This document shows positions 8,140 through 16,656 of a stretch of 64,000 bases of DNA, one piece after another. Location: assembly GCA_902494345.1 (NCBI GenBank), contig CABUSV010000002.1, positions 62,001-126,000 of the forward strand, given 5' to 3'. Under the pieces are notes generated by a model, which saw only the letters and a program-made list of their open reading frames with translations, searched no databases and was not told where the DNA came from. The stretch is from an uncultured Collinsella sp. (GTDB lineage Bacteria > Actinomycetota > Coriobacteriia > Coriobacteriales > Coriobacteriaceae). Each line of letters opens with the position of its first letter. Position 1 is the stretch's first letter. Made by a program: the position numbers and the translations under genes.

Positions 8140-9543
8140 CTCTGTGGTGTCATCGTCCCCGGCAAGTTGGGGGAACACGGCGTCCTTGGGCATGGTGACC
8201 TTCGTCAGCGAGGTGAGCTTTTTGCTCAGCGACGTGTCCGTCTTGACCAGGTCGCTGAGCGTCACGATCTTGTAGCCGTCGGCAATGAGGCCGTCGATAA
8301 TTTGCGGCAGCGCCTCGAGCGTCTGCTCGGCGCATTCGTCTCTATCGGTGAGCAGCACGATATTGCCCGGCGTCACCGAATCGAGCACCGTCGAGACCTG
8401 CTCGTCGGCACCGTTGAGCAGCCAGTCGCCCGAGTCAATATTCCACGAGACCACGGCGGAGACCAGGTCCATCGCATCAATCCAGTTTTGCTCGTCAAAG
8501 GCAGCGTAGGGAGCACGCAGCAGCATCGTCTTCACGCCGGTCGCCGACTTAATCGCATCGGTGCCTTTCGTGATCTGTTCGCGTACCGCCTCACGGTCCT
8601 GACCCTTGAGCGAATCGTCGCTGTAGCTGTTGGATCCGATCTCGCACCCGGCATCGACAATCGCCTTGGCCGTGGCAGGCGAGGCCTCGGCCGCATCGCC
8701 CGAAAGGAAGAACGTCGCGGTGACGCCCTTTTCCTTGAGCACCTGCAAGATCTGCTTGGTGGCGCCGCTCGGACCCTCGTCAAACGTCAGGGCCACGTAC
8801 TTTTCGTTGCCCTTGGGCGCCACGCTGGCGCACGCAACGACGCAATCGGTGGCGGGTACAACCTCGCCGCGGTCCTGCGTCTTGCCCGACTGCTCACCAA
8901 CCCACACCTCGGAGCGGCCCCGGACACCCCACGTCTGCACATACTCGATAGCGCCCGTGCCCTCGACCTTGAGCTTGGGCTCGATAACCGTAGCCTGAAT
9001 CTCGTGCTTCTCGTAGGTGTTACGGCCATCCTTGACCGTCACCTTCTCGCCGCCCTCAAGTTCGCGGCTATCCCATTTGCCCTGCTTCACGCGCTTGCCG
9101 TCGACCTTCACCGACAGCTTTTCGCCCCCATGGCGCTTGAGCACGCTGTCATCGACGGCCAGCAGGTCGCCTGCGTCGTAGGTGTCAGTCAACTCCTGGT
9201 CGTCGATGAGATTCTGCAGCGTAGAGCCCACACGCACCGCGGTCTTCTGGCCGTTGAGTTCCACGTCCACACTGCGGTTGACGTAGCCCACGACGGCAGC
9301 GATAAACAGCACGAGCGCGCAACCCACGGCGATGAGCGCGTAGGGCAGTCGAGACGAACGACGGGGCGTACGGCTGTTGCCGATGCGCGCACTGCGATCG
9401 CTAAACCCGCGGCTATGGTTGAGATACATCGCGCCGGGCTTACGGTGACGCTTGCGCTGACCGCTGGGCAGCTGCCCCAGATCGCGGCGCGCCGTCGGAC
9501 GCGCGCCCGAACGCCCGTTTAAGTTGGATCCGTTTTGGCGCAT
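8137..9543 (-). CDS. membrane-anchored polysaccharide deacetylase-like protein, metal site degenerate
   Basis: 468-aa protein with a basic cytoplasmic leader, one membrane anchor (residues about 68-88), a DUF348-like ubiquitin-fold segment (VDVELNGQKTAVRVGS onward) and a C-terminal NodB domain (248-430). The NodB motifs are altered: TFDDGP is TFDEGP (253-258), the HxxxH metal motif is replaced in EIGSNSYSDDSL (301-312), and the late LLHD is LLTD (397-400). RAPY and DSGDW are retained. Loss of both metal-binding His argues against normal Zn-dependent deacetylation; it may bind glycan without hydrolysing it, or use another chemistry. A GGGAGGG site precedes the ATG. It probably acts outside the membrane on peptidoglycan. 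Confidence 0.8.
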   Translation of the reverse strand: MRQNGSNLNGRSGARPTARRDLGQLPSGQRKRHRKPGAMYLNHSRGFSDRSARIGNSRTPRRSSRLPYALIAVGCALVLFIAAVVGYVNRSVDVELNGQKTAVRVGSTLQNLIDDQELTDTYDAGDLLAVDDSVLKRHGGEKLSVKVDGKRVKQGKWDSRELEGGEKVTVKDGRNTYEKHEIQATVIEPKLKVEGTGAIEYVQTWGVRGRSEVWVGEQSGKTQDRGEVVPATDCVVACASVAPKGNEKYVALTFDEGPSGATKQILQVLKEKGVTATFFLSGDAAEASPATAKAIVDAGCEIGSNSYSDDSLKGQDREAVREQITKGTDAIKSATGVKTMLLRAPYAAFDEQNWIDAMDLVSAVVSWNIDSGDWLLNGADEQVSTVLDSVTPGNIVLLTDRDECAEQTLEALPQIIDGLIADGYKIVTLSDLVKTDTSLSKKLTSLTKVTMPKDAVFPQLAGDDDTTE

Positions 9544-9554
9544 GTGCCCTCCCC

Positions 9555-9594
9555 CATAAACACAGCAAGCCGGAGCAACAGGTCTCCGGCTTGC
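9555..9594 (-). terminator. hairpin terminator after the PRC-barrel gene
   Basis: GCAAGCCGGAG and its complement form an 11-bp stem with an 8-base loop, followed on the minus strand by TGTGTTTAT. It lies between the PRC-barrel stop (9616) and the start of the deacetylase-like gene (9543). Confidence 0.7.
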
Positions 9595-9615
9595 CTCCCA
9601 TCATTTGGTACGTCG

Positions 9616-10371
9616 CTATTTTGTAGCTTTTGACGAGCCTCCGCTCGCCTTTTGGTATTCGTCCTTAAAGGCCTTGAACATGCCGCGCGTCTTGCCGAGC
9701 TGCTTGCCCAGTGCGCGACTGCCTTTGTCCACGGCAACCGATCCCTTGTCATCGAGCACCTTGGCGCCCTTCTTGACCTTATCGCCCACCACGACGCTTG
9801 CCTCGGCAGCCTTTGCGGCGGCGCCGCCCGAATACCCGAGCGACTTGACCTCGTCCGAAACAATCATCGCGCCGTCCGCATAGCCGCGCAGCATCGTCGG
9901 CGGCACCTGCGTGTCACCAACCAAAACACTCGAAGCAGCACCGGCGGTCACATAGAATGCCTGCACGATGCCCGAGCGTGGCTTGAACTCAACGTCCGAG
10001 CAATAGCCCACGACGTCGCCTGATTCCGTGCGCACGTCCATACCGACCCAGATGATGCAATCGTCCAGGTTGATGTCGAGGCGCTTGGCAGCGGCGGCAT
10101 CGTACGTGTCCTTGACGTCATCGACCGCAATGGCGCCCTCGTAGACACCAATGGCGTCGAGCGCTACGAATCGGTCGGGACGCTCGATCATGCCCGCGAT
10201 ATCGGACTGGCGGACCATAAAGCCGACCACGCGCGTACCGCCCGGGGTAAAGACCGGAAAGTGAATCTTTCCGAGCTTTTTAGGGCTGCGCGGTGTGCCG
10301 TCCTTTTTGGTGCGCTTGTCCTCGGTAGGCTTGCGATAGATCTTGGCGCCGACAAAATCCCCGGCGCGCAT
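9616..10371 (-). CDS. PRC-barrel domain protein of unknown function
   Basis: 251-aa soluble protein. Two PRC-barrel-like halves are visible (about residues 1-95, MRAGDFVGAKIY onward, and 100-165, IIWVGMDVRTESGDVVGYCSD), followed by a Gly/Ala/Lys-rich helical tail containing VVVGDKVKKGAKVLDDKGS. PRC barrels are adaptor domains found in ribosome maturation, photosynthetic and division-related proteins; nothing here selects one role. The ATG overlaps the stop of the upstream YtxH-like gene by one base (TAATG), so the two are translationally coupled and likely work together. No signal peptide or membrane segment is seen. Confidence 0.75.
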   Translation of the reverse strand: MRAGDFVGAKIYRKPTEDKRTKKDGTPRSPKKLGKIHFPVFTPGGTRVVGFMVRQSDIAGMIERPDRFVALDAIGVYEGAIAVDDVKDTYDAAAAKRLDINLDDCIIWVGMDVRTESGDVVGYCSDVEFKPRSGIVQAFYVTAGAASSVLVGDTQVPPTMLRGYADGAMIVSDEVKSLGYSGGAAAKAAEASVVVGDKVKKGAKVLDDKGSVAVDKGSRALGKQLGKTRGMFKAFKDEYQKASGGSSKATK

Positions 10372-10760
10372 TATGCCTCGGTCGAGGGCTCCGCAGCCTC
10401 GGTATCAGCCTCGACGGCGTTCTCGACCACGACGTCGGCGGCAGGCGTCACGTTGCCGCCCGAAATGGCGTCGTTGAGCTGCTCGCGCAGCTGGTCCATG
10501 CGCTCGCGGGCCAGGTCGACCTTGGCGCGCAGGTCGTCGGTCTTGGCGTCGACCATCGGGCCAAAGTCATTCACCGCAGCACGGGCCTCCTCGGCGCTGT
10601 GCTCGTAGGTGTCGCGCATATTGTCCCAGGCGTCGTTGGCGATATCGGCAGCCATGGCGCGGGTCTCGGCGCCCGAACGCGGGGCCAGAGCAACGCCGAC
10701 AATAGCGCCGACAGCGGCACCAAAAAGTGCGCCGGAGACAAAGCTGAAAGTCTTACCCAT
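10371..10760 (-). CDS. YtxH-like small membrane-associated protein
   Basis: 129-aa protein starting MGKTFSFVSGALFGAAVGAI: an N-terminal glycine-zipper membrane segment ending in LAPRSG, then an amphipathic, charged helix (AEEARAAVNDFG through LREQLNDA) likely to form a coiled coil, then an acidic tail. This is the layout of YtxH general stress proteins, whose molecular role is unclear. I chose 10760; an ATG six bases earlier (10766) is equally well placed after the GGAGAGG site. It overlaps the PRC-barrel gene start by one base. Confidence 0.75.
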   Translation of the reverse strand: MGKTFSFVSGALFGAAVGAIVGVALAPRSGAETRAMAADIANDAWDNMRDTYEHSAEEARAAVNDFGPMVDAKTDDLRAKVDLARERMDQLREQLNDAISGGNVTPAADVVVENAVEADTEAAEPSTEA

Positions 10761-10896
10761 GATCATTCCTCTCCTGCGGGCACGTCGGTGCCCACCGTTT
10801 GAATGCTGTCCATTATACCCGCAGCGCATCACTTGCCGCTCCGCTCATCTGCGTACGGCAAAGGCGCAGGTACGTGATGGTGATAAACGCGTAGGC

Positions 10897-11730
10897 CTAC
10901 TCCTGGGGCATAGCCGGCATGGCCACCGTGGCACCCGGGTCCTCGCCGGCGCCGTCCACGAGCGGCAGGCCGCCCTCATGCGCAGGTCCTGCCGGAACCG
11001 TCGCCGCACCGCCAAAGACGGCAGCGGAAGCCTCGTGGTTCTCGGCAACCGCGCCCTCGGTATCAATCGCCACCTGGGGCTCGTCGTCAAAGTTGGGGAC
11101 ACCCTGGGGCTCGGTGGAAACAGGCTCGGCGGTCGCATCGGCAACGGACTCGGCGTCGGCCGGCACATCGCCCTCGTCAGCGCCCTCGTCCTCGGCAGCA
11201 TCTTCGCCGTTCGCAGCGGCGACGGCCTCGTGAGGATCCTTGCCCTCGGCCTCGGCGCGCATACCAAGCACCAGGTTGCGCAGGCCCGCGACCGTGCCTT
11301 CCACGTCGGGGGCAGGCTGGTCGGCGTGCAGGTACGCCCAGTCCATCATAAAGGTGGCCGAAGACAGCGCGCCGATGGCCAGCGCGTCGTCGGGGCACGA
11401 AAGCTCAACCTCAAAAACGCGCTCGTCGTGCTCGCTTACGCGCGTGCGGCCGCACGAGATGCTGCCGGCAAGACCGGTCTCGTTCATGAGCTCGACCGTC
11501 ACATGCTCAAGCAGATGGCAAAGCTCGGTCTGGCCCATGCAGTCCTGGAACTCGCGACCGGAATCGCCCAGACACAGGTGCTTGGCAATCGCCGGCACCA
11601 GGTAATACACGCGCGCCGTGGCCTCGATATCCTCCGAGGTCATGAGCGGCATGCCGGGGTTCACCAGCACATGCGCGCAGATCTTGTCCTCGCTGACGGT
11701 GACCTTAAGGATGTTGAACAGGCCTGCCAT
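10897..11730 (-). CDS. stand-alone cyanophycin-synthetase N-terminal-like protein with acidic tail
   Basis: 277 aa. Residues 35-150 read like the N-terminal domain of cyanophycin synthetase CphA: LVPAIAKHLC, then LLEHVTVEL (73-81), then CGRTR (93-97) and VFEVELSCPDD, in the same order and spacing as the CphA stretch with HIVEHVALEL and GFGRTR. The ATP-grasp and Mur-ligase-like domains of CphA are absent; instead the remaining 130 aa is low-complexity Ala/Glu/Asp/Pro. In CphA this domain helps hold the polymer, so a binding or scaffold role is possible, but that is inference. It lies 24 bases after the CNNM/CorC gene on the same strand. Confidence 0.65.
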   Translation of the reverse strand: MAGLFNILKVTVSEDKICAHVLVNPGMPLMTSEDIEATARVYYLVPAIAKHLCLGDSGREFQDCMGQTELCHLLEHVTVELMNETGLAGSISCGRTRVSEHDERVFEVELSCPDDALAIGALSSATFMMDWAYLHADQPAPDVEGTVAGLRNLVLGMRAEAEGKDPHEAVAAANGEDAAEDEGADEGDVPADAESVADATAEPVSTEPQGVPNFDDEPQVAIDTEGAVAENHEASAAVFGGAATVPAGPAHEGGLPLVDGAGEDPGATVAMPAMPQE

Positions 11731-11754
11731 AACTCTCCCCTACTCTTCCTTGCC

Positions 11755-13128
11755 CTATTCGTCGCCATCGTGCGGATCCACAGAGCCCGCACCCGACGCC
11801 GCCGGCTTCTCTGCCGAAGACTCGGAATCCTTCTTATCGGTTTCGGCCGGAGCGATCACGCGAATGAGCGAGATGCGCTGGCCACGCATCGACTGCACTT
11901 TAAACTTGTACCCCGCGACCTCAAACACCTCTCCGATGTCGGGCACCGAGTCGCAAAGCTCCAAAATCCAGCCGGCGATGGTCTCATAATCATCGCTTTC
12001 CTCGAGCGGCCAACCAAGCTCAATCGCGTCATCGCACGAAAAACGCCCATCAACGAGCCACTCGCGGCGCGAAAGGCGCGTGAGATACTTGTTGTCGGGG
12101 TCGAACTCGTCCTCGATCTCGCCGACGATCTCCTCGACGATGTCCTCGATGGTGATAATGCCGGCCGTACCGCCGTACTCGTCCACGACCACCACGATCT
12201 GGTCGTGAGAGGTCTGCATCTCGGACAGCAGCGGCAGGATGTCCTTGGTGTCGGGCACAAAGGTGGCGTCGCGCAAAAAACCGGCGATGGGCTGGTCGCC
12301 CTTGCCGTCGAGCGCGGGCTGAATCAGGTCCTTGATGTGCGCAATGCCGGCGACGTTGTCGGGATCCTCGTGATAGACGGGGATGCGGCTAAAGCCGGTC
12401 TGGCGCATGGTGGACAGCACGTCGGCGACCGTCTCGTCGTCCTCGCACATGGTGGTGTCCACGCGCGGCACCATGACCTCGCGGGCAACGGTGTCGCCCA
12501 GGTCGAAGATCTCGTGGATCATGCGCTTTTCCTCGTCGAGCAGGTCGTCCTGCTCCGAGACCATGTACTTGATCTCTTCTTCCGAGACGTTTTGGCGGTC
12601 GTCGGCGCTCTTGATGCGCAGGATGCGGGCCAGGCCATCGGAGCAAGCGCCAGTCAGCCACACGAGCGGACGGGCGATCTTTTGGAAAAACGACAACGGT
12701 CCCACGACCTGCTTGGATACGCCCTCGGCATTGGCCAGACCAATGCGCTTGGGCACAAGCTCGCCAATCACGATGGACACGAAGGCGACCGCGACGGTGA
12801 TGATGACCGGCGCCAGGCCGCGCGCGATGGCGGAGAGCGGCGCGATGCCAAAGCTCATGAGCCACGTGGCGAGCGGGTCGGACAGACTCGTCGAGGCGAC
12901 GGCGGACGAGGCGAAGCCCACGAGCGTAATGGCAACCTGGATGGTGGCGAGCAGCTGGTCGGAGTCGGCAGCCAGCTTAATTGCACGCTCGGCGCGCTTG
13001 TCGCCTTCCTCGGCCTCGTGCTCCAGCACGGCGCGCTTGGCCGTGGTGAGCGCCATCTCGGACATAGAGAAGTAGCCGTTGATGAAGGTCAAAACGAGGG
13101 TGGTGATAAGGGAGATGGTTATGTCCAT
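11755..13128 (-). CDS. CNNM/CorC (hemolysin C) family membrane protein
   Basis: 457-aa DUF21-CBS-CorC protein. Residues 1-190 carry the DUF21 transmembrane domain ([18 protein letters not shown], with the polar SEMAL motif), 205-330 a CBS pair ([49 protein letters not shown]), and 345-430 the CorC_HlyC domain. Homologues regulate or carry out Mg2+/Na+ exchange. The ATG at 13128 follows GGGAG-like sequence. Together with the NRAMP/MgtE-like pair 4 kb away it makes Mg2+ handling a recurring theme. Its last 25 aa are acidic and poorly conserved. Confidence 0.88.
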   Translation of the reverse strand: MDITISLITTLVLTFINGYFSMSEMALTTAKRAVLEHEAEEGDKRAERAIKLAADSDQLLATIQVAITLVGFASSAVASTSLSDPLATWLMSFGIAPLSAIARGLAPVIITVAVAFVSIVIGELVPKRIGLANAEGVSKQVVGPLSFFQKIARPLVWLTGACSDGLARILRIKSADDRQNVSEEEIKYMVSEQDDLLDEEKRMIHEIFDLGDTVAREVMVPRVDTTMCEDDETVADVLSTMRQTGFSRIPVYHEDPDNVAGIAHIKDLIQPALDGKGDQPIAGFLRDATFVPDTKDILPLLSEMQTSHDQIVVVVDEYGGTAGIITIEDIVEEIVGEIEDEFDPDNKYLTRLSRREWLVDGRFSCDDAIELGWPLEESDDYETIAGWILELCDSVPDIGEVFEVAGYKFKVQSMRGQRISLIRVIAPAETDKKDSESSAEKPAASGAGSVDPHDGDE

Positions 13129-13238
13129 CGGGAGTTTCTCGAACCTCCAAGATTCGGGACGTTAAGGTAAAACGTTGATGGCGGATACGGCAATTGCGCC
13201 GACGCCCAAACGAGGACGCGGGCGCGCAGGCGTGGTCG

Positions 13239-13922
13239 CTAGATTACGAAGAGGATCACCGCCATGAACTGGAAAATGCTGCCGGCGAGCACCCACAAGT
13301 GGAAAACACTGTGCAGATAGCGCACGTTTTTGGCGATATAGAACGGCACGCCCACGGTATAGCACACGCCGCCGACGGCGAGCAGGGCAAGCGCGACGGG
13401 GTTGAGCAGCGCCACAAGTTCGGGCAGCTTAAAGACGACGAGCCAGCCCATCAGCAGGTAGACCAGGCCGCTTACCCAGTGCGGTTGACGCTCGCGCATA
13501 AAGCACTCGAGGGCGATGCCGATAATGGCGATGGCCCATACGGCAAAGAACAGCGCAGGGCCGCCGTCGTTTGCAAGCGTGATGAGGCAAAACGGCGTAT
13601 AACTGCCGGCTATGAGCAAGTAGATGCAGCTGTGGTCGATGATGCGGAACACGCGCTTGGCGCGAGCGGGCTGAATCGCGTGATAGAGCGTGGAGGCCAG
13701 ATATTCGAGGATAATGCTGACGCCATAGACAATTGCCGCGGCCATGTGGGCCGGGCCTCCGCCGCGCAGGGCAGCGAATACGATCAGGAGTACCAGGCCG
13801 GCGATACCCAGCAGGCAGCCGACACCATGGGTGACGGAGTTCATGATCTCCTCGCCCACCGTGTAGTGTGGAACGGCCGCGGTCTTGGGTCGCGGCTTAG
13901 AACTGTCGCTCGAATCGGACAT
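13239..13922 (-). CDS. hemolysin III / PAQR family membrane protein
   Basis: 227-aa protein with seven predicted membrane segments. Family marks are EEIMNSVTHGVGCLLGIAGL near the N-terminus, SSTLYHA-like LASTLYHAI, IIDHSCIYLLIAGSYTPFCL, and a C-terminal HSVFHLWVLAGSIFQF carrying the conserved His pair. These His and Asp residues form the probable metal site of PAQR/YqfA proteins. The ATG at 13922 lies 11 bases after GGAGG; an ATG immediately after that GGAGG is followed directly by TAA, giving a start-stop dinucleotide codon pair ahead of the true start. Molecular function in bacteria is not settled. Confidence 0.88.
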   Translation of the reverse strand: MSDSSDSSKPRPKTAAVPHYTVGEEIMNSVTHGVGCLLGIAGLVLLIVFAALRGGGPAHMAAAIVYGVSIILEYLASTLYHAIQPARAKRVFRIIDHSCIYLLIAGSYTPFCLITLANDGGPALFFAVWAIAIIGIALECFMRERQPHWVSGLVYLLMGWLVVFKLPELVALLNPVALALLAVGGVCYTVGVPFYIAKNVRYLHSVFHLWVLAGSIFQFMAVILFVI

Positions 13923-14029
13923 GCCGGTTACATCCTCCAACGTAAAGAGTTCTCAACACTATATCAAAGCGTCTGGGTGCGTGTGAAATTTGCACCTTAC
14001 GTGACCCTTTGTTTACCCATTCTTTGTTT

Positions 14030-14088
14030 GTTGACGCATCAACGGTGAACGTCCATAATGCGCTTGCATTAAATGTTGATGTATTAAC
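14030..14088 (+). promoter_or_regulatory. promoter with two copies of a 14-bp palindrome
   Basis: TTGACG (14031-14036), 17 bases, CATAAT (14054-14059) forms a good sigma-70 type promoter for the hydrolase gene. GTTGACGCATCAAC (14030-14043) is a perfect palindrome covering the -35 box; GTTGATGTATTAAC (14075-14088), the same motif with transitions, lies just past the likely transcript start. Consensus GTTGAYGYATYAAC, starts 45 bases apart. This is the classic layout for a dimeric repressor. Confidence 0.6.
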
Positions 14089-14108
14089 ATCTTATAGGAA
14101 AGCTTCTT

Positions 14109-15065
14109 ATGTCTCAAAACGCACGTTCCCATCGAAAGCTCAAGATAGCCGGCGTCGTTGCGTTGGCGCTCGTTGTCACGTTGCTCGGATTTGCCGGCAA
14201 CTTTTTGTTTGACTTTGCCCTGAACCCCCAAGCGCCGTACACCATGAAGATGATGCAGGATAGCAAGAACGACAAAGAAGGTGAGCAGCCGGATACCGAG
14301 GCGCGGGCATGGTTTAAAGAGAACCGCAAGAGCAGCAGCCTCACCGCAGATGACGGAACCGAGCTCGCCGCTTGGTATTTTGCTGCGTCGGAAAGCACGC
14401 ACGACTACGCCGTCTGCCTGCATGGATATACCAACGAGCCCATCGGTATGGCCCGATACGCCAAACGATTCCACGACCGCGGCATGAACGTACTCGCACC
14501 CGCCGCTCGCGCCCACGAGCGCTCCGGCGGCGACTATATCGGCATGGGCTGGCCCGAGCGGCTCGATGTCGTTGCATGGATTGGGCGGATCGTTGCAGCC
14601 GACCCCGAGGCGCGCATCCTGGTCTTTGGCGAGTCGATGGGTGCGGCAACTGCCATGAACGTCGCGGGGGAATCTCTGCCCGCAAACGTGAAATGCATTA
14701 TCGAGGACTGCGGCTATACAAGCGTTTGGGACGAGTTTTCCCTGCAGCTCAAGGATGTATTTGGTCTGCCCAGCTTTCCCTTGCTCGATGTAGCAAACTT
14801 GGTGTGCAACGTGCGCGCAGGCTACGACTTTCATAAGGCGAGCAGTGTGGAGCAACTCAGACACGCGACGGTTCCCATGCTGTTTATCCACGGTGACCAA
14901 GACACCTTTGTGCCGTACAGCATGCTCGACCAAAACTACGACGCGTGCGCCAGCAAGGTCAAGCAAAAGCTCACTATCCATGGCGCCACCCACGCCAAGA
15001 GTGCGCAAGTTGACCCCGAGCTCTACTGGAACACGGTCGACAACTTCCTCGACGAGAATTTTTAG
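14109..15065 (+). CDS. alpha/beta hydrolase with N-terminal membrane anchor
   Basis: 318-aa serine hydrolase. An uncleaved signal-anchor (residues 11-33) places the domain outside the membrane. Catalytic residues are visible: nucleophile Ser176 in GESMG, Asp265 in GDQDTFV and His295 in GATHAKS; the oxyanion loop is CLHGYTNEP. The family includes BAAT/YqkD-like peptidases and esterases, and the substrate cannot be read. Its promoter holds two near-identical palindromes, so expression is probably repressor-controlled. It is a single-gene unit ending at a bidirectional terminator shared with the convergent DUF362 gene. Confidence 0.85.
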   Translation: MSQNARSHRKLKIAGVVALALVVTLLGFAGNFLFDFALNPQAPYTMKMMQDSKNDKEGEQPDTEARAWFKENRKSSSLTADDGTELAAWYFAASESTHDYAVCLHGYTNEPIGMARYAKRFHDRGMNVLAPAARAHERSGGDYIGMGWPERLDVVAWIGRIVAADPEARILVFGESMGAATAMNVAGESLPANVKCIIEDCGYTSVWDEFSLQLKDVFGLPSFPLLDVANLVCNVRAGYDFHKASSVEQLRHATVPMLFIHGDQDTFVPYSMLDQNYDACASKVKQKLTIHGATHAKSAQVDPELYWNTVDNFLDENF

Positions 15066-15109
15066 GAAATAGGACGGTTTACTGGTCTATCTGACCCCCT
15101 AGCACTTCC

Positions 15110-15150
15110 AAAAAGCCGCCCGTGGGCACTGTGCTCACGGGCGGCTTTTA
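15110..15150. terminator. bidirectional terminator between convergent genes
   Basis: AAAAGCCGCCCGTG pairs with CACGGGCGGCTTTT across a short loop, with A-run and T-run on the two sides. It lies between the hydrolase stop (15065) and the DUF362 stop (15197). Confidence 0.88.
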
Positions 15151-15196
15151 CTAACGTTGTGCTACAAAGGCGCTTATTTTGTCCAATAGCTAGGCG

Positions 15197-16402
15197 CTAC
15201 TTGACCTCGATGAGCTCATACTCGCTCGTGCCCAGGCCGATCTTCTCGGCATGCGCGATGCACACGCGCCAGTCGGTGTCGGGATGCGTGATGCAGAAGG
15301 GATCCTTGGCCTGCTCGCCCTCCAGATGCTCGTGGCTGTGCTCCATCTTGGCCGCGCTATCGGTGAGCTCGGTGTTGGGCAGCGGCTCGGATGCCATGAC
15401 GGCATCGGCGCAGGCCTGGTCGATGGCGACCGGGTCGAAGCTCGCGAACATGCCGATGTCGTTGACGATAGGCGTATCGTTTTCGGGATGGCAATCGCAG
15501 TTGGGGCTGATGTCCATGGCAAGCGAGATGTGGAAGCTCGGGCGGCCGTCGACAACGGCCTTTGTATACTCGGCGATCTTGCAGTTGAGCACGTCGGCCG
15601 CGGCGTCATAGCCGGGCTTGATGCAGTCCTGGTTGCATGCCGCAATGCAGCGTCCGCAGCCCACGCAGCGATTGTGGTCGATGGTGGCCACATGCACCGT
15701 GCGAGTAGCGCCGCTGGAAAGCTCGCGCTCGCGGGCGTCGTCGAACGAGACAGCGTTGTGCGCGCAGATCTTTTCGCAGGCATGGCAGCCAACGCAGTGC
15801 TCGGTCGCGACGTTCGGCTTGCCGGCGGCATGCTGCTCCATCTTGCCGGCGCGGCTGCCGCCACCCATACCCAGGTTCTTCATGGCGCCGCCAAAGCCGG
15901 CCTGCTCATGACCCTTAAAGTGGGTGAGGCTAATCACGATATCGGCATCCATGAGCGCCTGGCCGATCTTGGCCTCGTGCACGTACTCGCCGCCCTCGAC
16001 CGGGACCAGCGCCTCGTCGGTGCCCTTGAGGCCGTCGGCGATGATGATCTGGCAACCCGTGGCATACGGGGTAAAGCCGTTCTGGTAGGCGGTGTCGATG
16101 TGCTCAAGCGCGTTTTTGCGGCTACCCACATAGAGAGTATTGCAGTCGGTGAGGAAGGGCTTGCCGCCCAGCTCCTTCACGACATCCGCGACGGCGCGGG
16201 CGTAGTTGGGGCGCAAAAAGCTCAGGTTGCCCAGCTCGCCAAAGTGAATCTTGATGGCGACGAACTTGTTCTCAAAGTCGATCTGCTCGATACCGGCGTG
16301 ACGGATGAGGCGCTTGAGCTTGTCGAGCTGGCTCTCGCGAGCATGCGTGCGCAGGTTGGTGAAGTACACCTTGGCGGGTGCTGCGGGTGTAGTTGCGGTC
16401 AT
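15197..16402 (-). CDS. DUF362 / dicluster 4Fe-4S protein
   Basis: 401-aa iron-sulfur protein. The N-terminal 200 aa is a DUF362 domain (VYFTNLRTHARE, VAIKIHFGELGN, DADIVISLTHFKGHEQAGFGGAMKNLGMG), followed by two [4Fe-4S] motifs, CVGCHACEKIC and CVGCGRCIAAC (about residues 196-250). The last 100 aa continues the fold (DISPNCDCHPENDTP, DPVAIDQACADAV). DUF362 ferredoxins are frequent in anaerobes and their partner is mostly unknown; an electron-transfer or cofactor-assembly role is likely. The ATG is preceded by GGGGA seven bases upstream. No operon partner. Confidence 0.88.
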   Translation of the reverse strand: MTATTPAAPAKVYFTNLRTHARESQLDKLKRLIRHAGIEQIDFENKFVAIKIHFGELGNLSFLRPNYARAVADVVKELGGKPFLTDCNTLYVGSRKNALEHIDTAYQNGFTPYATGCQIIIADGLKGTDEALVPVEGGEYVHEAKIGQALMDADIVISLTHFKGHEQAGFGGAMKNLGMGGGSRAGKMEQHAAGKPNVATEHCVGCHACEKICAHNAVSFDDARERELSSGATRTVHVATIDHNRCVGCGRCIAACNQDCIKPGYDAAADVLNCKIAEYTKAVVDGRPSFHISLAMDISPNCDCHPENDTPIVNDIGMFASFDPVAIDQACADAVMASEPLPNTELTDSAAKMEHSHEHLEGEQAKDPFCITHPDTDWRVCIAHAEKIGLGTSEYELIEVK

Positions 16403-16486
16403 AGATATATCCCCTCGGTCTATATGGCGTTACAGACATAGAGGATGGTACCAGTTAAAGCAGAGTTAAAGTCAAGTACGGCACCT

Positions 16487-16595
16487 AGTCATTGGGGACA
16501 GACTTAAATGACTGAAACCACTCACTGGGGACGGACTTAAATGAGTGCCTCGCCACCTGGCAGCTAGGGACGCGCCGTCACGTTTGTGGCGGCGC
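16487..16595. repeat. three consecutive short hairpins with GGGAC words
   Basis: Hairpin 1 (16487-16513): AGTCATT and AATGACT enclose GGGGACAGACTTA. Hairpin 2 (16519-16547): CACTCA and TGAGTG enclose CTGGGGACGGACTTAAA. Hairpin 3 (about 16566-16595): an imperfect 12-bp GC-rich stem beginning at GGGACGCGCC. The loops of 1 and 2 are nearly identical while the stems differ, which indicates a conserved recognition loop rather than chance terminators. Confidence 0.65.
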
Positions 16596-16656
16596 GCCTT
16601 GGTGTGGCGGCGTTGACGGCGTGCCCTGGCGTGACGGAGCGTCCTGGCGCGGACCG

